Part shown: piece by piece, positions 1-12,299 of the stretch
Layout of the letters: each line of letters starts with the position of its first letter
How positions within the stretch are numbered: position 1 is the stretch's first letter
Origin: Cristatella mucedo
Taxonomy: Eukaryota > Bryozoa > Phylactolaemata > Cristatellidae
Length of the DNA stretch: 64,000 nt
Assembly (NCBI GenBank): GCA_009760855.2
Contig: WPIO01000002.1
Location: 2,393,001 to 2,457,000 of the forward strand
Direction of reading: 5' to 3'
Program-made: the position numbers and the translations under genes
The notes under the pieces: model-generated
The model's input: the letters and a program-made list of their open reading frames with translations, nothing else
The model's database searches: none
What the model was told of the DNA's origin: nothing

Positions 1-224
1 GTCAAGTTCGATATTCAGCAACTGAGATCTAAAATCTGCACTTTCCTACAATGACGGGCGCCACCCTGATTTTTGTTCAGTGGCCTCCTGCATAGCCTTA
101 TTTTGATGCCCTGTAAGGCTACCTTTAAACGCTAGGCATATGAGATCTGAGATGTGTTCCTTCGACCTTTCATTTGATTAACCCGCACCCGCTGTGAACA
201 AGTCTGAACCCGGGCAAGGAGAAA
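1..224. other. No feature seen
   Basis: No convincing open frame, RNA gene or repeat was recognised in this stretch, which precedes a LINE/SINE tail. Confidence 0.5.
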
Positions 225-302
225 ATTTAAAGTGCCTAGATTGAGATTAAGTTCTCTGAGGGTGTTATAATGAATTTTTCATTATTGTTACTATTATTAA
301 GG
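225..302 (+). repeat. LINE/SINE 3' tail, plus strand
   Basis: The block reads GTGCCTAGATTGAGATTAAG, then TTCTCTGAGGGTGTTATAATG, then an imperfect (ATT)n run. This is the 3' tail shared by the L2-like LINE copies and the tRNA-derived SINEs of this window. The internal spelling GATTAAGTTCTCT is closer to the SINE version. No body is recognisable upstream. Confidence 0.6.
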
Positions 303-544
303 AAAATAACACACGGGAAGCATTAAGCTTTCTCTGAGATAAAAGAGTTCTCCAGCAAGATGTAAACAGGTCTGGAACCGGTATGACTGAGTGCCATGTG
401 CAAGTGTTTTAATATTTCAGTCTTTAGCATCTGTGTGACAGCCCCATCCTACACGTGCGATGGCGGATGCAGTGGGCCCAGAAGCAAGTTATAGCGACGA
501 ATCACGTCCAAAATTTTGAGTTTCTAGGTTTAGCGATATTATTA

Positions 545-720
545 ATAACTCTTGTATAGCTCTCTAAGAGAACCTATGCTGTGGCGCTCGAATGAAGGAC
601 GTCAGCCATCAAATACATTCACATCGATCTTTGTTGGGGCGAACACTTAAACCACTGGGTCAATCCAGCTTTTGATTTGCAGGTTGCGACCCTGTGTCTC
701 AATCGCTGCCGAGTGCCTCT
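545..720 (-). repeat. tRNA-derived SINE, minus strand, degraded
   Basis: Read on the minus strand, an A-box-like segment (GACCCAGTGGTTTAAGTG) is followed by TTCGCCCC, a spacer resembling the SINE at 62.7 kb (GATGTGAATGTAT), and a tail with GGTTCTCTTAGAGAGCTATAC. The B-box region is eroded. A further tRNA-like stretch (GGGTCGCAACC) lies on its 5' side at 675-700, as in the SINE near 62.85 kb, so the element may be dimeric. Confidence 0.55.
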
Positions 721-1479
721 ATGGATAGCGGAGCTAAAGGCAGGGCTTCTCCTTAGCTTTTCTGTGCCCGTGCAGGCACTAAAGCCGAATTAGGTTCAAC
801 ACATTTCTATGCTGATACAGTATCTTCAGGTTGCCAATGGTGAAGTTCAGGTGCAATATTCTAGGTAAGAGCATCATTTACAATATTTGCTCCTTCCACC
901 TTGGCATCGCCACTGCTTTAACTTCGCCTCTTATGTGGCAGCGAGAGCCTAGTCTAAGATATTCCAGCTGACGTAACCGTGACTAAACCACAGGCTATGT
1001 CGCTAATGGATCATGCAATTTCATTTAAAGTACCAGACCAGCAAAACTCTTGCATTAAAAGAATTGGGAGCCCCCAAAGTCAGATCAATAGAGGTTGTGC
1101 GTCTAATCAATCCAAATAATCAGCATTTTTTTGAGTCTATAACAATATTCTCGTGAATGCTAGCATAGAGTTCCCGAATGGCTCTAATATATGCATCTTC
1201 CATCTGGGTTAAATAAATGTTATTAGAAAAGTTCCTTTTGAATCATTAGCATCTTGACCGAGCAATATTTTCACTGTGATGTAAAGGCGACAACTGTTTC
1301 TCAATGAGAATATTTAGAATGTGAAAAATGCACTACAAGCCGAAATATTGTGGGCTATCCTGGAATCTATACTCAGTCCTCATACTGTCGCAGTTCATAG
1401 ACTTCCTCCTGCCGATGGAATTGGCAGGCACAATAAAGCATTTCACTTTCGTGTCTGCCCTTTGATCTTTTCACCTCAT
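721..1479. other. No feature seen
   Basis: AT-rich, stop-rich sequence. Short open frames here have no recognisable motif and no paired splice sites. Confidence 0.4.
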
Positions 1480-1760
1480 AGATCTCAATTTGCAGCACGT
1501 CTCGCAGAGAATCAGATTTAGTGTGCGGATAAACTTCTCATCTTGAATGACAACAAAAAAACTTATTAAATTCAGGGAAGATATGAGTAATGTGGCAAGA
1601 GCGACCCTCAAAATGATAAGCTCTGAAAGCAGGTATCCTGCGGCTAATGTGATCATTATTAGGGTCATATTCCAATGAGGTGTTTCACGTAACGACGGCA
1701 TCAGCTCCACAGTCAAGCTCGGTGACTTACTGACAGGCAGACCTTTCGGCAAAAGGGTGC
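1480..1760 (+). pseudogene. Old L2-like LINE fragment (reverse transcriptase 3' part)
   Basis: Plus-strand sequence around 1536-1575 matches the LINE segment that encodes the NFLKLNDDK motif (here LLILNDNKKT). Around 1600-1720 it follows the next segment, including an almost exact copy of the stretch encoding HISSTVKS at 1699-1720. Frames are broken by stops and shifts, so this is a decayed copy. A hydrophobic minus-strand open frame over the same bases is therefore not a gene. Confidence 0.55.
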
Positions 1761-2051
1761 GCTGGTCTGATTTCTGCTTGCCTTCCTACCAGGTCTCGAG
1801 CTACAATTTCTTTCGATTACTCAAAGAAATATCACACTGCTTATACAACTGCTGTAGCCGTCTATTTCACAGTCGATCTCATATCTGAAGTCAGTTGATA
1901 AGCTCAAACACCTCAATCATGGGGCGTAGCAGTTGCATGAGTAAGTAGGAACACCGCCTACTTTGACTTTTGACTATTTTCCTTCTTTCAGAAAGATTGT
2001 GCATGCTGACGGGTCACTTTAAGTGCTCTTTATCCATTTGGCATATTTCAA

Positions 2052-2177
2052 AATGGCTCCTGGAATGGAGCGTTTAGTATTTATAAATAATAATAATAAT
2101 AATATATGATTCATTTGTATATATTATCATTATTATTATCATTTATAAATACTAAACGCTCCATGGCAGGAGCCATT
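2052..2177. repeat. 126-bp hairpin (near-perfect inverted repeat)
   Basis: The left arm begins AATGGCTCCTGGAATGGAGC and continues TTTAGTATTTATAAATAATAA. The right arm is its reverse complement with only a few mismatches and indels, ending AGGAGCCATT at 2177. Arms are about 55 bp around a loop of about 12 bp near 2107-2120. The element abuts the (ATT)n tail of the minus-strand LINE copy that starts at 2178. It looks like a small foldback element or MITE; no target duplication was identified. Confidence 0.75.
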
Positions 2178-2870
2178 AATAATAATAAGATACTTGATAA
2201 AGCACCCTCAGAGAACTCAATCTCTACGAGGCATATTGCATTTGCTTCAAAGGAAGAAAGATCGAATGGTTAGTGGTAGCGTGCCCAATAAACAACAAAA
2301 ATAACATGGTTAGGGGTGACATGCACAAGGTCAGCATGCAAGTATGGTTAGTGACAGCATGCACAGTGTCAGCACGCATATGCATATAAAGGTGTTGTGT
2401 GCGCCTGCGGCTTCTGCTGTTGTAATTAGCGAAGCGCCTGACACTAATGCACGCGCCTCACCTGCGGCCAATAGTTAAGCCATGGAAGCTAATGCAGGTT
2501 GTATTTCGTGTCGTCTGCTGCGATTGATCGAGCTCTCATATATGTGCCCGTTGACAGGAATAAAGGGGAGTCTCGTTTACCGTGCACGTGCACCCGCTAT
2601 GTCTCCATGAGACTCTCAATATAACAGCCACCGCCGGAGCCACTGTCATACAGCAAAGGTCGAATCACAGGGACCTACTAAATGCTGTCCTTTAGTGGTG
2701 TTTTTAGTTTCTTTTTAAATTTGGTCATGTCAGGAAGTGGCGTAACGTCAGTTGGTAGTGAGTTCCAGGCTTTGGAAGCATACGAACTAAAGGCACGATC
2801 TCTAAAGAACTCGAGGCTTATAAATGACCAGCGAAAAGAACTGTTAGAGAAAGAGGTCACATTGATTAAA
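2178..2870 (-). mobile_element. L2-like LINE 3' end, minus strand, split by a solo LTR
   Basis: Reading on the minus strand, the segment encodes the LINE C-terminal motif (GDRAFSSYASKAWNSLP, near 2740-2800), then the 3' untranslated region and the tail ending in (ATT)n at 2178-2190. It is 5'-truncated near 2870. Positions 2393-2655 are a later insertion that interrupts the 3' untranslated region; the LINE resumes with no loss beyond a 4-bp duplication. Confidence 0.8.
2393..2655. mobile_element. Solo LTR with 4-bp target duplication
   Basis: The insert starts TGTTGTGTGCGCC and ends ATACAGCA, giving TG...CA ends with short inverted termini (TGTTGT / ACAGCA). It is flanked by AAGG at 2389-2392 and AAGG at 2656-2659, and an AATAAA lies at 2559. 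Other LINE copies in the window run through this point without the insert, which confirms the boundaries. Length (263 bp), TG...CA ends and the short duplication fit an LTR retrotransposon that recombined to a single LTR. The family is unknown. Confidence 0.7.
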
Positions 2871-5519
2871 CAATAGGTATTGCTTCAGCTCGCAGATAGT
2901 TTGAATTATAGCAGCACCGAAAGTGATTTAAGGCACAGTATATTTTCCAAAAAGCAGCAACTAATTGTACAATGAGCGATTCGGAAGCATCGACCAAATT
3001 CATGTGCTGGACCAGGTCATGATCAGCCTAATACTGGAGTAGAAAGATGCCAACGACTTAATAATATAGAGAAAGGTTTGCAGGTCTTAGTTTATTATGA
3101 AATGCAACCAAGCAGCCTTGCAAGTATTGGTTCCCATTGCTCAGCTGCAAATGTAAGTCCCGTTGCTTAGCCAGAAGACTCTGAAATGTTGAGCTGCAGT
3201 TTGGTTAAAATGCACTCAGTTAAACTAAGGACTGTAAGCGAGTGTTTAACATTGTTATTGCGAGCCAATAAGTAGCGACTTACGACCCAGCACTAGCGCT
3301 TTATGCTACTCGCTGTGAGCCAATCCTAGTACCCTTAACTTTACGAGGACCCGAGATCCTGATACAGGCAGACCCTAAGTATGAATGCGATCGCTAGTGA
3401 CGATCGTGGGCCCAAAGTTTGACGATACAGCGAAATAGGGAGCTTATCAGAGTAGCCTGCGGAACATAACTATTTTGTCTAAATTAGACTTAGCTCTACG
3501 TCACCTTAGGTTCGGTCTCTCTTACTCTCGAATCATAGTTTCTCTTGCGGCCTCGAACTTGTAAGCTGCGAGATAGAGTCTCAAAACCAATCAGACCAGG
3601 GATTAGATTTAAAAAAAGTCGTGTATCCCATATTTGGCTGATCTGACACTTTAACTCGTCTGATGCTAAGTAAATGCAATCAATACTCTTGCAGGCTCGG
3701 CACGAGCGATACGTATCTCCATAGCTGGGAGTCAGCCTCAGCTCGCCGTCACTGCTCAGCTATAGCCCTCAAGCCATCTTCATGCATAGCCGTAGAATCC
3801 GCGCGTTCCAGGGCGCCTCCTTGATAGCCAAGTAGCGCAGCCTGTAGATGAATGATCGTAGGTGCTCATCCGCTTTCCGCAAAGTAGACACCCATAAAGC
3901 GGCTACCCTGACACACAGGCTCCGGCGACACGCCTTCGTCTCCTCCCAGCTGGAGCGTAGACGGGCCTGCAGCTGGCGTTCCGCACGGACCGAGCGGCGG
4001 AAGTGAGCAGCGAAAGTGGATGCATCCGGCAGCCGGCTTCCGGTAGAAGCTTCGGAAGATCTGAGGCCTCCATGTAGGCTTATCGTCATCTACAGCGGAA
4101 ACATGTAACACACACTAGTTTTGCCTACTATGGGCAGCTGTCAGCGATACAGGTGTTGCAGATGCAGGCGTGCGCCCTGCCCTTTGGCCCATGAGTGTGC
4201 CCATATGCGTGCGGCAACGCCACAAGAGTCGACTAGTTGGCCTGATTGAATGCTTGAATTGAATGCTGATGCCGACCGCACCCAGGCCGCTTGAAGAATG
4301 TTAAGTACCTACTGTGCATACGTAAGCAACCATGGGGCCACAAGAATCGTTGACTGCTAATTTCAGGTCACCTGATCAACGCACCTGCGTCAGCATAGAA
4401 ATGGAAGACAAGGCTGTTAATATGGATTAAATCCGAAATATGGCTAGTATAAATTATGGCAATGCTCGGATCTAGAACATAACCCGAGAGTAATTTATAC
4501 TTTAATGGATGAATGGATTATGACCAGCGATTAATATCTACTCTCCGATATTTCTCACTTAGATCGGACCTTAACCGTTGCGGTGCTGTGCTGTGCCGCG
4601 ATACCTAGGCGAGACGATAAGCAGCGTAGAAGAAATAGTCTATCGATTCTTTTTTCAAAAGTTGTCTAGAGACCCTGCAGAAGTTTTCGAAAGTTCGATA
4701 TAAGTCATCTGGCAAGTTGTGAGAAAGTCACAAAAGCAGACGACCGAAGATGCAAATTAATTTGCTCTAAAGTCTGTCAGGGGGTCAGTAGTTAGTTTTG
4801 AAGTTTTTACCTTAGTTTTGAACAGGTATTTCACTGCTGGTTTAAGGTCATTTTAAGGAAAGACTAAAGCTCAATTGACGATAGTAGAGCATGTAAGCTA
4901 TTAGGGTCGAGCAAACACGTCCGATTCTTTTATCCGAACTTGAGACAGACCCAGCAGTTTTGAGCTGGCAGATCTATCGAGCATTTTGAAGCTATCCATG
5001 AATAAAAATGGTAATACTCTAACTTCTAAATATTGTGATACTTGCTTTTCTAAATAAGTATTTGGTTCTTTCATGTTCCGGAAGTCGTATTTGAGCGAAG
5101 CTGAAGCTTGTCGTCCATTGGCCGGTCGCAGACCTATTGGTCCTGGCAGTCTATCAAGTGCTCTCAAGTTCCTAAGGGCTATGCCTATGAGCAATTTAAA
5201 ATCGGGTACGTTAAATTCAGTTTAGAGTTATTTTCTTGTATTGCTTTATGCGTCTACATATTTTGCAAACAAAAAGTACACATTCAGACAGATTCTGTTG
5301 CAAATAGAGAAGGGTAGCAAATATTGTTTGTAGTTGGGTAAGTAGTAAACTGTTTTTTTCATTTTAGGAAATGTATGGCAAACACTTGGTTTCTCTGTTG
5401 TAGAACAAGAGTTAATTTTGCAAGCCGAATTTTCTCACAAAGGATCAAAGCCCTTGTAATCTAGATTGCAAAGACTGGAATGTACGTAATTCTGACATTT
5501 TACCTTGTAGGGGATTATA
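2871..5519. other. Mostly featureless region 3' of the Ig-superfamily gene
   Basis: No gene was assigned. A GC-richer island lies at 3690-4110. Its 106-codon minus-strand open frame (3769-4089) faintly resembles a retroelement gag protein but has no zinc knuckle or partner genes. A minus-strand open stretch at 4901-5130 contains a tyrosine motif (SQYLEV) and could be a further cytoplasmic-tail exon of the gene that ends at 5520, but its splice phase does not fit. Confidence 0.4.
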
Positions 5520-5749
5520 TTACCTTTGTTTCGTTGAAATTTGAGTTCTTGATATAGTGCTTGCTTCCAAAGTGTTGGAAGTGTGCTCAGTTAAGCTTTC
5601 GTCCATGAGCGACTCAGATAGTGATAGCTTATTTTTGGCTCGCCTTTGGTAGAAGTATACTACTGCTAGGATGGCAGAAATTGTAAGTATTAATCGAAGG
5701 ACGCACAAGACAATTAAGGCAACACGTACCCTTCTGTCTTTAAGACTCT
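5520..5749 (-). CDS. Transmembrane and cytoplasmic-tail exon of an Ig-superfamily membrane protein
   Basis: Read on the minus strand, the acceptor ATATATTGTAG ends at 5750 and the exon opens with AG, completing a codon begun in the previous exon (phase 1, matching the stalk and Ig exons). The protein begins ESLKDRRVRV. A hydrophobic span follows (ALIVLCVLRLILTISAILAV, about 25 residues with its flank), then a basic stop-transfer cluster (YQRRAKNK) and a Ser/Thr-rich tail of about 35 residues ending STKQR and a TAA stop at 5520-5522. The tail has no signalling motif. A possible donor overlaps the stop (AAAG|GTAATA), so a longer isoform is conceivable. Identification rests on hydrophobicity, phase and order downstream of an Ig exon on the same strand. 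The family is unrecognised. Confidence 0.6.
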
Positions 5750-5911
5750 CTACAATATATGTAATGCGTAACAAATTTAAACACTGCCCTATGGTAGTCA
5801 TGCTTTGGTTTGCAGATTTTTAGTCATAATAGTGAGTTTAAGGTATAGATGCTTGAAATATTTTACCTTGATTTTTAAATATTCAATCATGTTCTTGTCT
5901 AAGCATATATG

Positions 5912-8019
<2,108 letters not shown>

Positions 8020-9580
8020 ACAATCAAAAATAAAGTTTAAATACCTATATATAGTCCAAAGAATGTCGTGAGGTTATCTCTAAACTAGAAAGAGGCAGCC
8101 GAGACAAATATGAGATGGCTACATTTGCCGATCAAAGAATGTTATGCTGTTGGCACATTACTTTAGCTTACCATTGCTTCTAGGTCATTTTCCGAATGTA
8201 AACAAGCACCTTTGCCACACATCTCATGTATAGAGTCGGAAAAAGATCCCTGAGGTTACCTTTTACCTGAAGTTGTTGTGACGACTCCATCGGATGTTAT
8301 GTTCAAAGCTACCTGCCAATTCAAAGTGGGTGGCATTGCTGAGTTTCCCGTCAATTTCAATATCTCATTTTGAGTCACACTGCTGTCCGTTGACATCAAA
8401 AGATTGAATCCTTAATGATAAAAGGAATAGGATTTACATGGGAACCAACGGAAAGCGAAAAGTATTGAAATATTACAAGTTGACTCGAGACGAATTTACA
8501 GGAGATTTTGTAGTCGCACACGTTGAAAAATAGATTAGATTTAAAACTGATAATTCTGGATAAATACTTCATTACATCTAAGTATACCCATACAAAGATA
8601 CAGGCGAAAAAAATGAACAAGCCTGGCCAAAAATTTCTCTTTCAAGGAAATTCAGATTTTTAGTAATGTATCAAATAAGCTTAATAAGTTAGTTTTCAAT
8701 ATTCAATGCATCATTAGAAACAATTCAATAAACAAGATCAAAGCCCTGAAGCTGGCATTTTACGTTTGAAAAATGGTCGGCCTTGCTACCAAAATTTCGT
8801 GTTTATCACTAAAGTAGAGTCTGGACTTTTACTTCACTCCCTCGACTGACCAAAACAGCAGTAGTAATATTTAAAAAATAGCAGCTAATACGACAGGAAA
8901 ATATCATTGGCATTCAAAATGTGTTGTCCGGATAATTTATTGTACTCTGCTCGAATGTTCTTGCTTTTATGAAGTATATCCTTTACCTCATCTAACTAGG
9001 GATTATGCTGTGCTAGTTTTGCAGCTCATAAAAGGCACGAGACTCCATCGTAATTGTAATCTAGATTAAAAAGGCATTAAAGGATGGGCCGGCTACGGGA
9101 TATCGTACAACAGCTTTCCTGGCTGCTAGACGAAACAATAGCTGCCATATTTTCATCTTCTCACCGGACCCAATCTGGCATCACTGGATGGGACTGCACA
9201 TCGGGTAATGATTGGGAGCGAAGATACAAGCCTGGCATGGCAGCTGTCAACTAACAAAGGTCGGCTTCAGTGACACTTCAACATCCAAGACGGGATCAAC
9301 GGTCCACCAAAATTAAATTGCTTCGTTCTGGTAGCCAGTGGCGTGATAAAAAAAATGCCGCCAACTCTGAACTTTTATCAGCTGTACAGCTCGAAACTGG
9401 GTAAGATCCTAGCTCAGTGAGAGATGTCAGTATAGACATAAATGCCTGGCGATCTTTCTACGAATTCTAATACGAATTTCTAAGAATCGTACGAATTACC
9501 ACGGCTATGGGTCTTAGGCTACCTTCTTTTCCTGAATATACTTTCCCTCTCGCTGATTTACTTGCTAAAGAAGATTCGCA
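8020..9580. repeat. 1.5-kb intragenic direct repeat, copy A
   Basis: This interval is collinear with 12300-13850 in the same orientation. Shared landmarks include TGTCGTGAGGTTA / TGTCGTCAGGTTA, the stalk exon, AATGTTCTTGCTTTTAT, GACTATGCCGTGCTAGTTTTGCAGCT (here GATTATGCTGTGCTAGTTTT), and GATATCGT after CTA(C/T)GGGG-like text. Many substitutions and indels separate the copies, so the duplication is old. It carries one copy of the stalk exon. Outer limits are approximate. Confidence 0.8.
8267..8410 (-). CDS. Stalk exon (membrane-proximal copy) of the Ig-superfamily protein
   Basis: On the minus strand the acceptor TTTTATCATTAAG precedes GATTCAATC, and the donor is TTCAG|GTAAAAG. The exon is 144 bp, exactly 48 codons, phase 1 on both sides, and open in the frame that joins the neighbouring exons. 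It encodes GFNLLMSTDSS...VTTTS: Ser/Thr/Asn-rich, no cysteine, one N-glycosylation site (NIT). It is clearly related to the exon at 12550-12717 in sequence, frame and both splice borders. It probably forms a glycosylated extracellular stalk between the Ig domain and the membrane. An alternative donor 8 bases downstream (AAAAG|GTAACC) would give phase 2 and would not fit the transmembrane exon. Confidence 0.6.
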
Positions 9581-10262
9581 ATCATCTATGGGGATGTACT
9601 TTCTCAGGAAATCAAATGATCGGCTGGCATGGAAACTCTCAAAAATTGTTGTAACTACTGTTGTAACGCTGGCTGCCATTTTTGAACTAGATTATAATGG
9701 TTTCTTCTACTTTGAGATTGTTGTTTATACGTGTAGTGGGGCATGTGGGTTTGTATAAATGGGTGTGTATATATACGAGCATGGGCACGTCCGTGTTGGA
9801 GTGTGCATGTGCGGGTGCGACATTCACGTGCATTTTTATCTGCAAGTGTGTGTTCATCTTTCTCAGTCTTTCTCTAATCTTGAAGAGCCATACATATTAG
9901 GAAATGGTTGAAAGCGCTATGCTTGAGAGTTTTTGAAATGACAGTCATACGGCTTGCAGTGAGAACACAGTAGCCAGCAGACTACGCTTGTTGCAAAAGA
10001 AGAAAATTTACGGAGCATGGCAATTCAAAAGGACAGTCGGTGTAGAAGGTAGCAAAAATTAAAAGCACGAGACGACTATTGGTAATTTTCCAGGTTTCGC
10101 TGAATTAATGATGGCTTTTGTGCAAGGATTTACAGTAGAATTATATAACTATCACATGCTTCTTATTTGCGTAGCACGCTCTGAGACCGTTAAGAGTAAG
10201 CAGCCCTTTCGCGTTTTAGTATTTGGAGCTTTGTTTTAATTTTATACAAAACCTTTAGATGA
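9581..10262. other. Intron sequence, no feature seen
   Basis: Intron between the two stalk exons, AT-rich, with a GT-rich patch near 9725-9850. No exon or repeat was recognised. Confidence 0.4.
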
Positions 10263-11610
10263 TAATAATGATAAATATGTTTTATAGAGTACTCTGAGAA
10301 CTTAATCGCTCTCTGGGCACTTTATATATGCTGTAAAGGAAGCATCAGCGTATGGTTAGTAATGGCATGGACAATATCAACAACCATAACACGGTTAGAG
10401 GTAACGTAGACAGTGTTAGCATGCAAAGATGTTTAGCGGCAGCATGTACAGTTTCAGCACGCATATAGAATGAATCACAAATACCCACCAAATGATGTGA
10501 CAAATGAGTGCATTTGTTAGCTTTTTTTAAATGTTATCGAGTTGGGGGATATCGCGACATCAGTCTGGAGTGAGTTCCAGGCTTTGGGAGAATATGAACT
10601 AAAAGCATGGTCTTCAAGGAATTTTAGGTTCGTACGAGGTATAGCTGAACAGTTTGATTCTGAAAAGCTGGTTGTACGATACCTAGCCTGGTGGGGAGTA
10701 GTTCTGATAGATAGGCTGGAGCCAGAGAATGAAGGGTCCTAAAAGTGAGTGAGAAAACCTTGAAGTCGGCACGTTGCTTGATTGGAAGCCAGTGCAGGAT
10801 GGCGAGAAGTGGGTGACGTGGCAACAACGACGTTCTGAACAGACAAGCCTAGCTGCTGAGTTGTGTACTAGTTGCAAGTGCCTGGTTGCACAGGCCGATA
10901 GACCAGCAATTAGTGAGTTCCGTAAGTCGAGACAGGATTTTACAAATGCATTAACCAATTCTGATGTAGTATATGTGTCTAAGCAAGCCTAAATTTAAGC
11001 AATGTTGTGTGGCTGGAAGTCGGTAGACTTGACAGTGGAGCTGATATGGTCGTCTAGTGCAAGCTCACTTTGCAACAGGACATCTAGATTTTGTTCAGAA
11101 GCAACAGGAGATATGATGGCAGGGCCAATTTGGAGCATTAAGCTTTCAAAATATTTTTATTACACTTGGTTTACCCATAACTAGTAATTTGGTTTTTTTC
11201 GTCATTTAATTTAAGAACGTTTGCTGCCACTTGTATGCGAATCTCATCAATACATGCAGCGAGCGAGTTGAGAGGATTCGACTGGCTGGATTTCTGGGAG
11301 GAATCAAAGAAAAGGTAAAACTGAGTGTCACCAGCACAAAACTGAAAGGGTATGTTGTGCTGGGAGTTCACACCGGCAAGAGGGTGAGTATAAAATGCGA
11401 AGAGAAGCGGCCACAGAGCACCGAGCCCTGAGGTACCCCATACTTCAGAGATTCCTCGAATGATCCTTGTCCTGTTTACATCAATACTTTGGAGTCTCTC
11501 ACTAAGATATGACTTAAACCATTGTAGTGCTGTGCCAGTTATGTCCAGGCAAGATGAGAGGGACTCGAGAAGGACTTGATGAACGACAGTATCAAAAGCT
11601 GCCAACTTAC
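10263..11610 (-). pseudogene. L2-like LINE copy with dead reverse transcriptase, minus strand
   Basis: On the minus strand, 11605-11171 encodes reverse transcriptase motifs: AAFDTVVHQVLL (motif A with its Asp), LQWFKSYLSERLQ, and a motif C that reads CAGD instead of YADD, so one catalytic Asp is lost. NFLKLNDDK-like VLKLNDEK follows. 10958-10624 continues into the conserved end (HLQLVHNSAARLVC, LHWLPIKQRADFKV, LAPAYLSELLP) but needs frameshifts. The 3' tail is at 10263-10330. It is the longest minus-strand LINE copy in the window and sits in the intron between the stalk exons in the same sense as the host gene. Confidence 0.85.
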
Positions 11611-12299
11611 GTAGTATAACAAGCAGAGAACGAAGCGAGCTGACTCAAACGACACTTCACCTACTTAGCCTTATTGAGGTAAGACCTTTATATATCATAT
11701 TGCTTGGTAATATATATAGGGAACTTATTTGTAGGAGATTATTTTTTCCATCATGCTCAGCTCCGTATGTTTTTGCCTTATTCTGGCATCAAACTGGGCT
11801 TGTCTTAATATTTCAGCTGACTTTTGCCACTTGTCAATGCATTTACGACATTTTCCATTTTGGACAGCTCAACCCTATGCGTTTCACTCTCTGCTAACTA
11901 ATCTATTACGCATGAGTAGTGTAGTTCAGGTTTGTATCTTTGCCGAGGCTCAAAAAGTGACTTCCCAGAATTAAAAGCGATTTTTCCGGCAAACTAGTAT
12001 GAATTTGTGGAATTTACTAACCAGGAGACGTGAGCTTAGAGTTTAAATAAAATGCCTCGGATTTTTATCAGTAGTGTCTATCGGAGCAAAAGCAGTAAAA
12101 ATATTCACTAAACCAATTTTAAGGTGTATATAAAACGCATTTGCATAACATCTATTCTTCCTAGGTGCTGAACAAAATCTATATAATTCCGATAGAGACT
12201 GCTCGAGAATGAACTCTATTTCGCTCAAATTCATAACACTTCGAACATTCAACATTGATGCAATAAGAATTGTGCGAATTATTTTTCCTTTTATACCAA
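11611..12299. other. Intron sequence with an unexplained open frame
   Basis: The 87-codon minus-strand open frame at 12043-12306 (with NVRSVMNLSEIEFILEQSL) lacks flanking splice sites in the right phase and has no recognised motif. No other feature was seen. Confidence 0.35.

Noticed and set aside
1471-1752. Hydrophobic minus-strand frame resembling a membrane protein
   Set aside because: It is antisense to a decayed LINE reverse-transcriptase fragment recognised on the plus strand.
3769-4089. 106-codon minus-strand frame faintly like a retroelement gag (SFIYRLRYLAIK)
   Set aside because: Only one weak similarity, no zinc knuckle, protease or polymerase nearby; a profile search would be needed.
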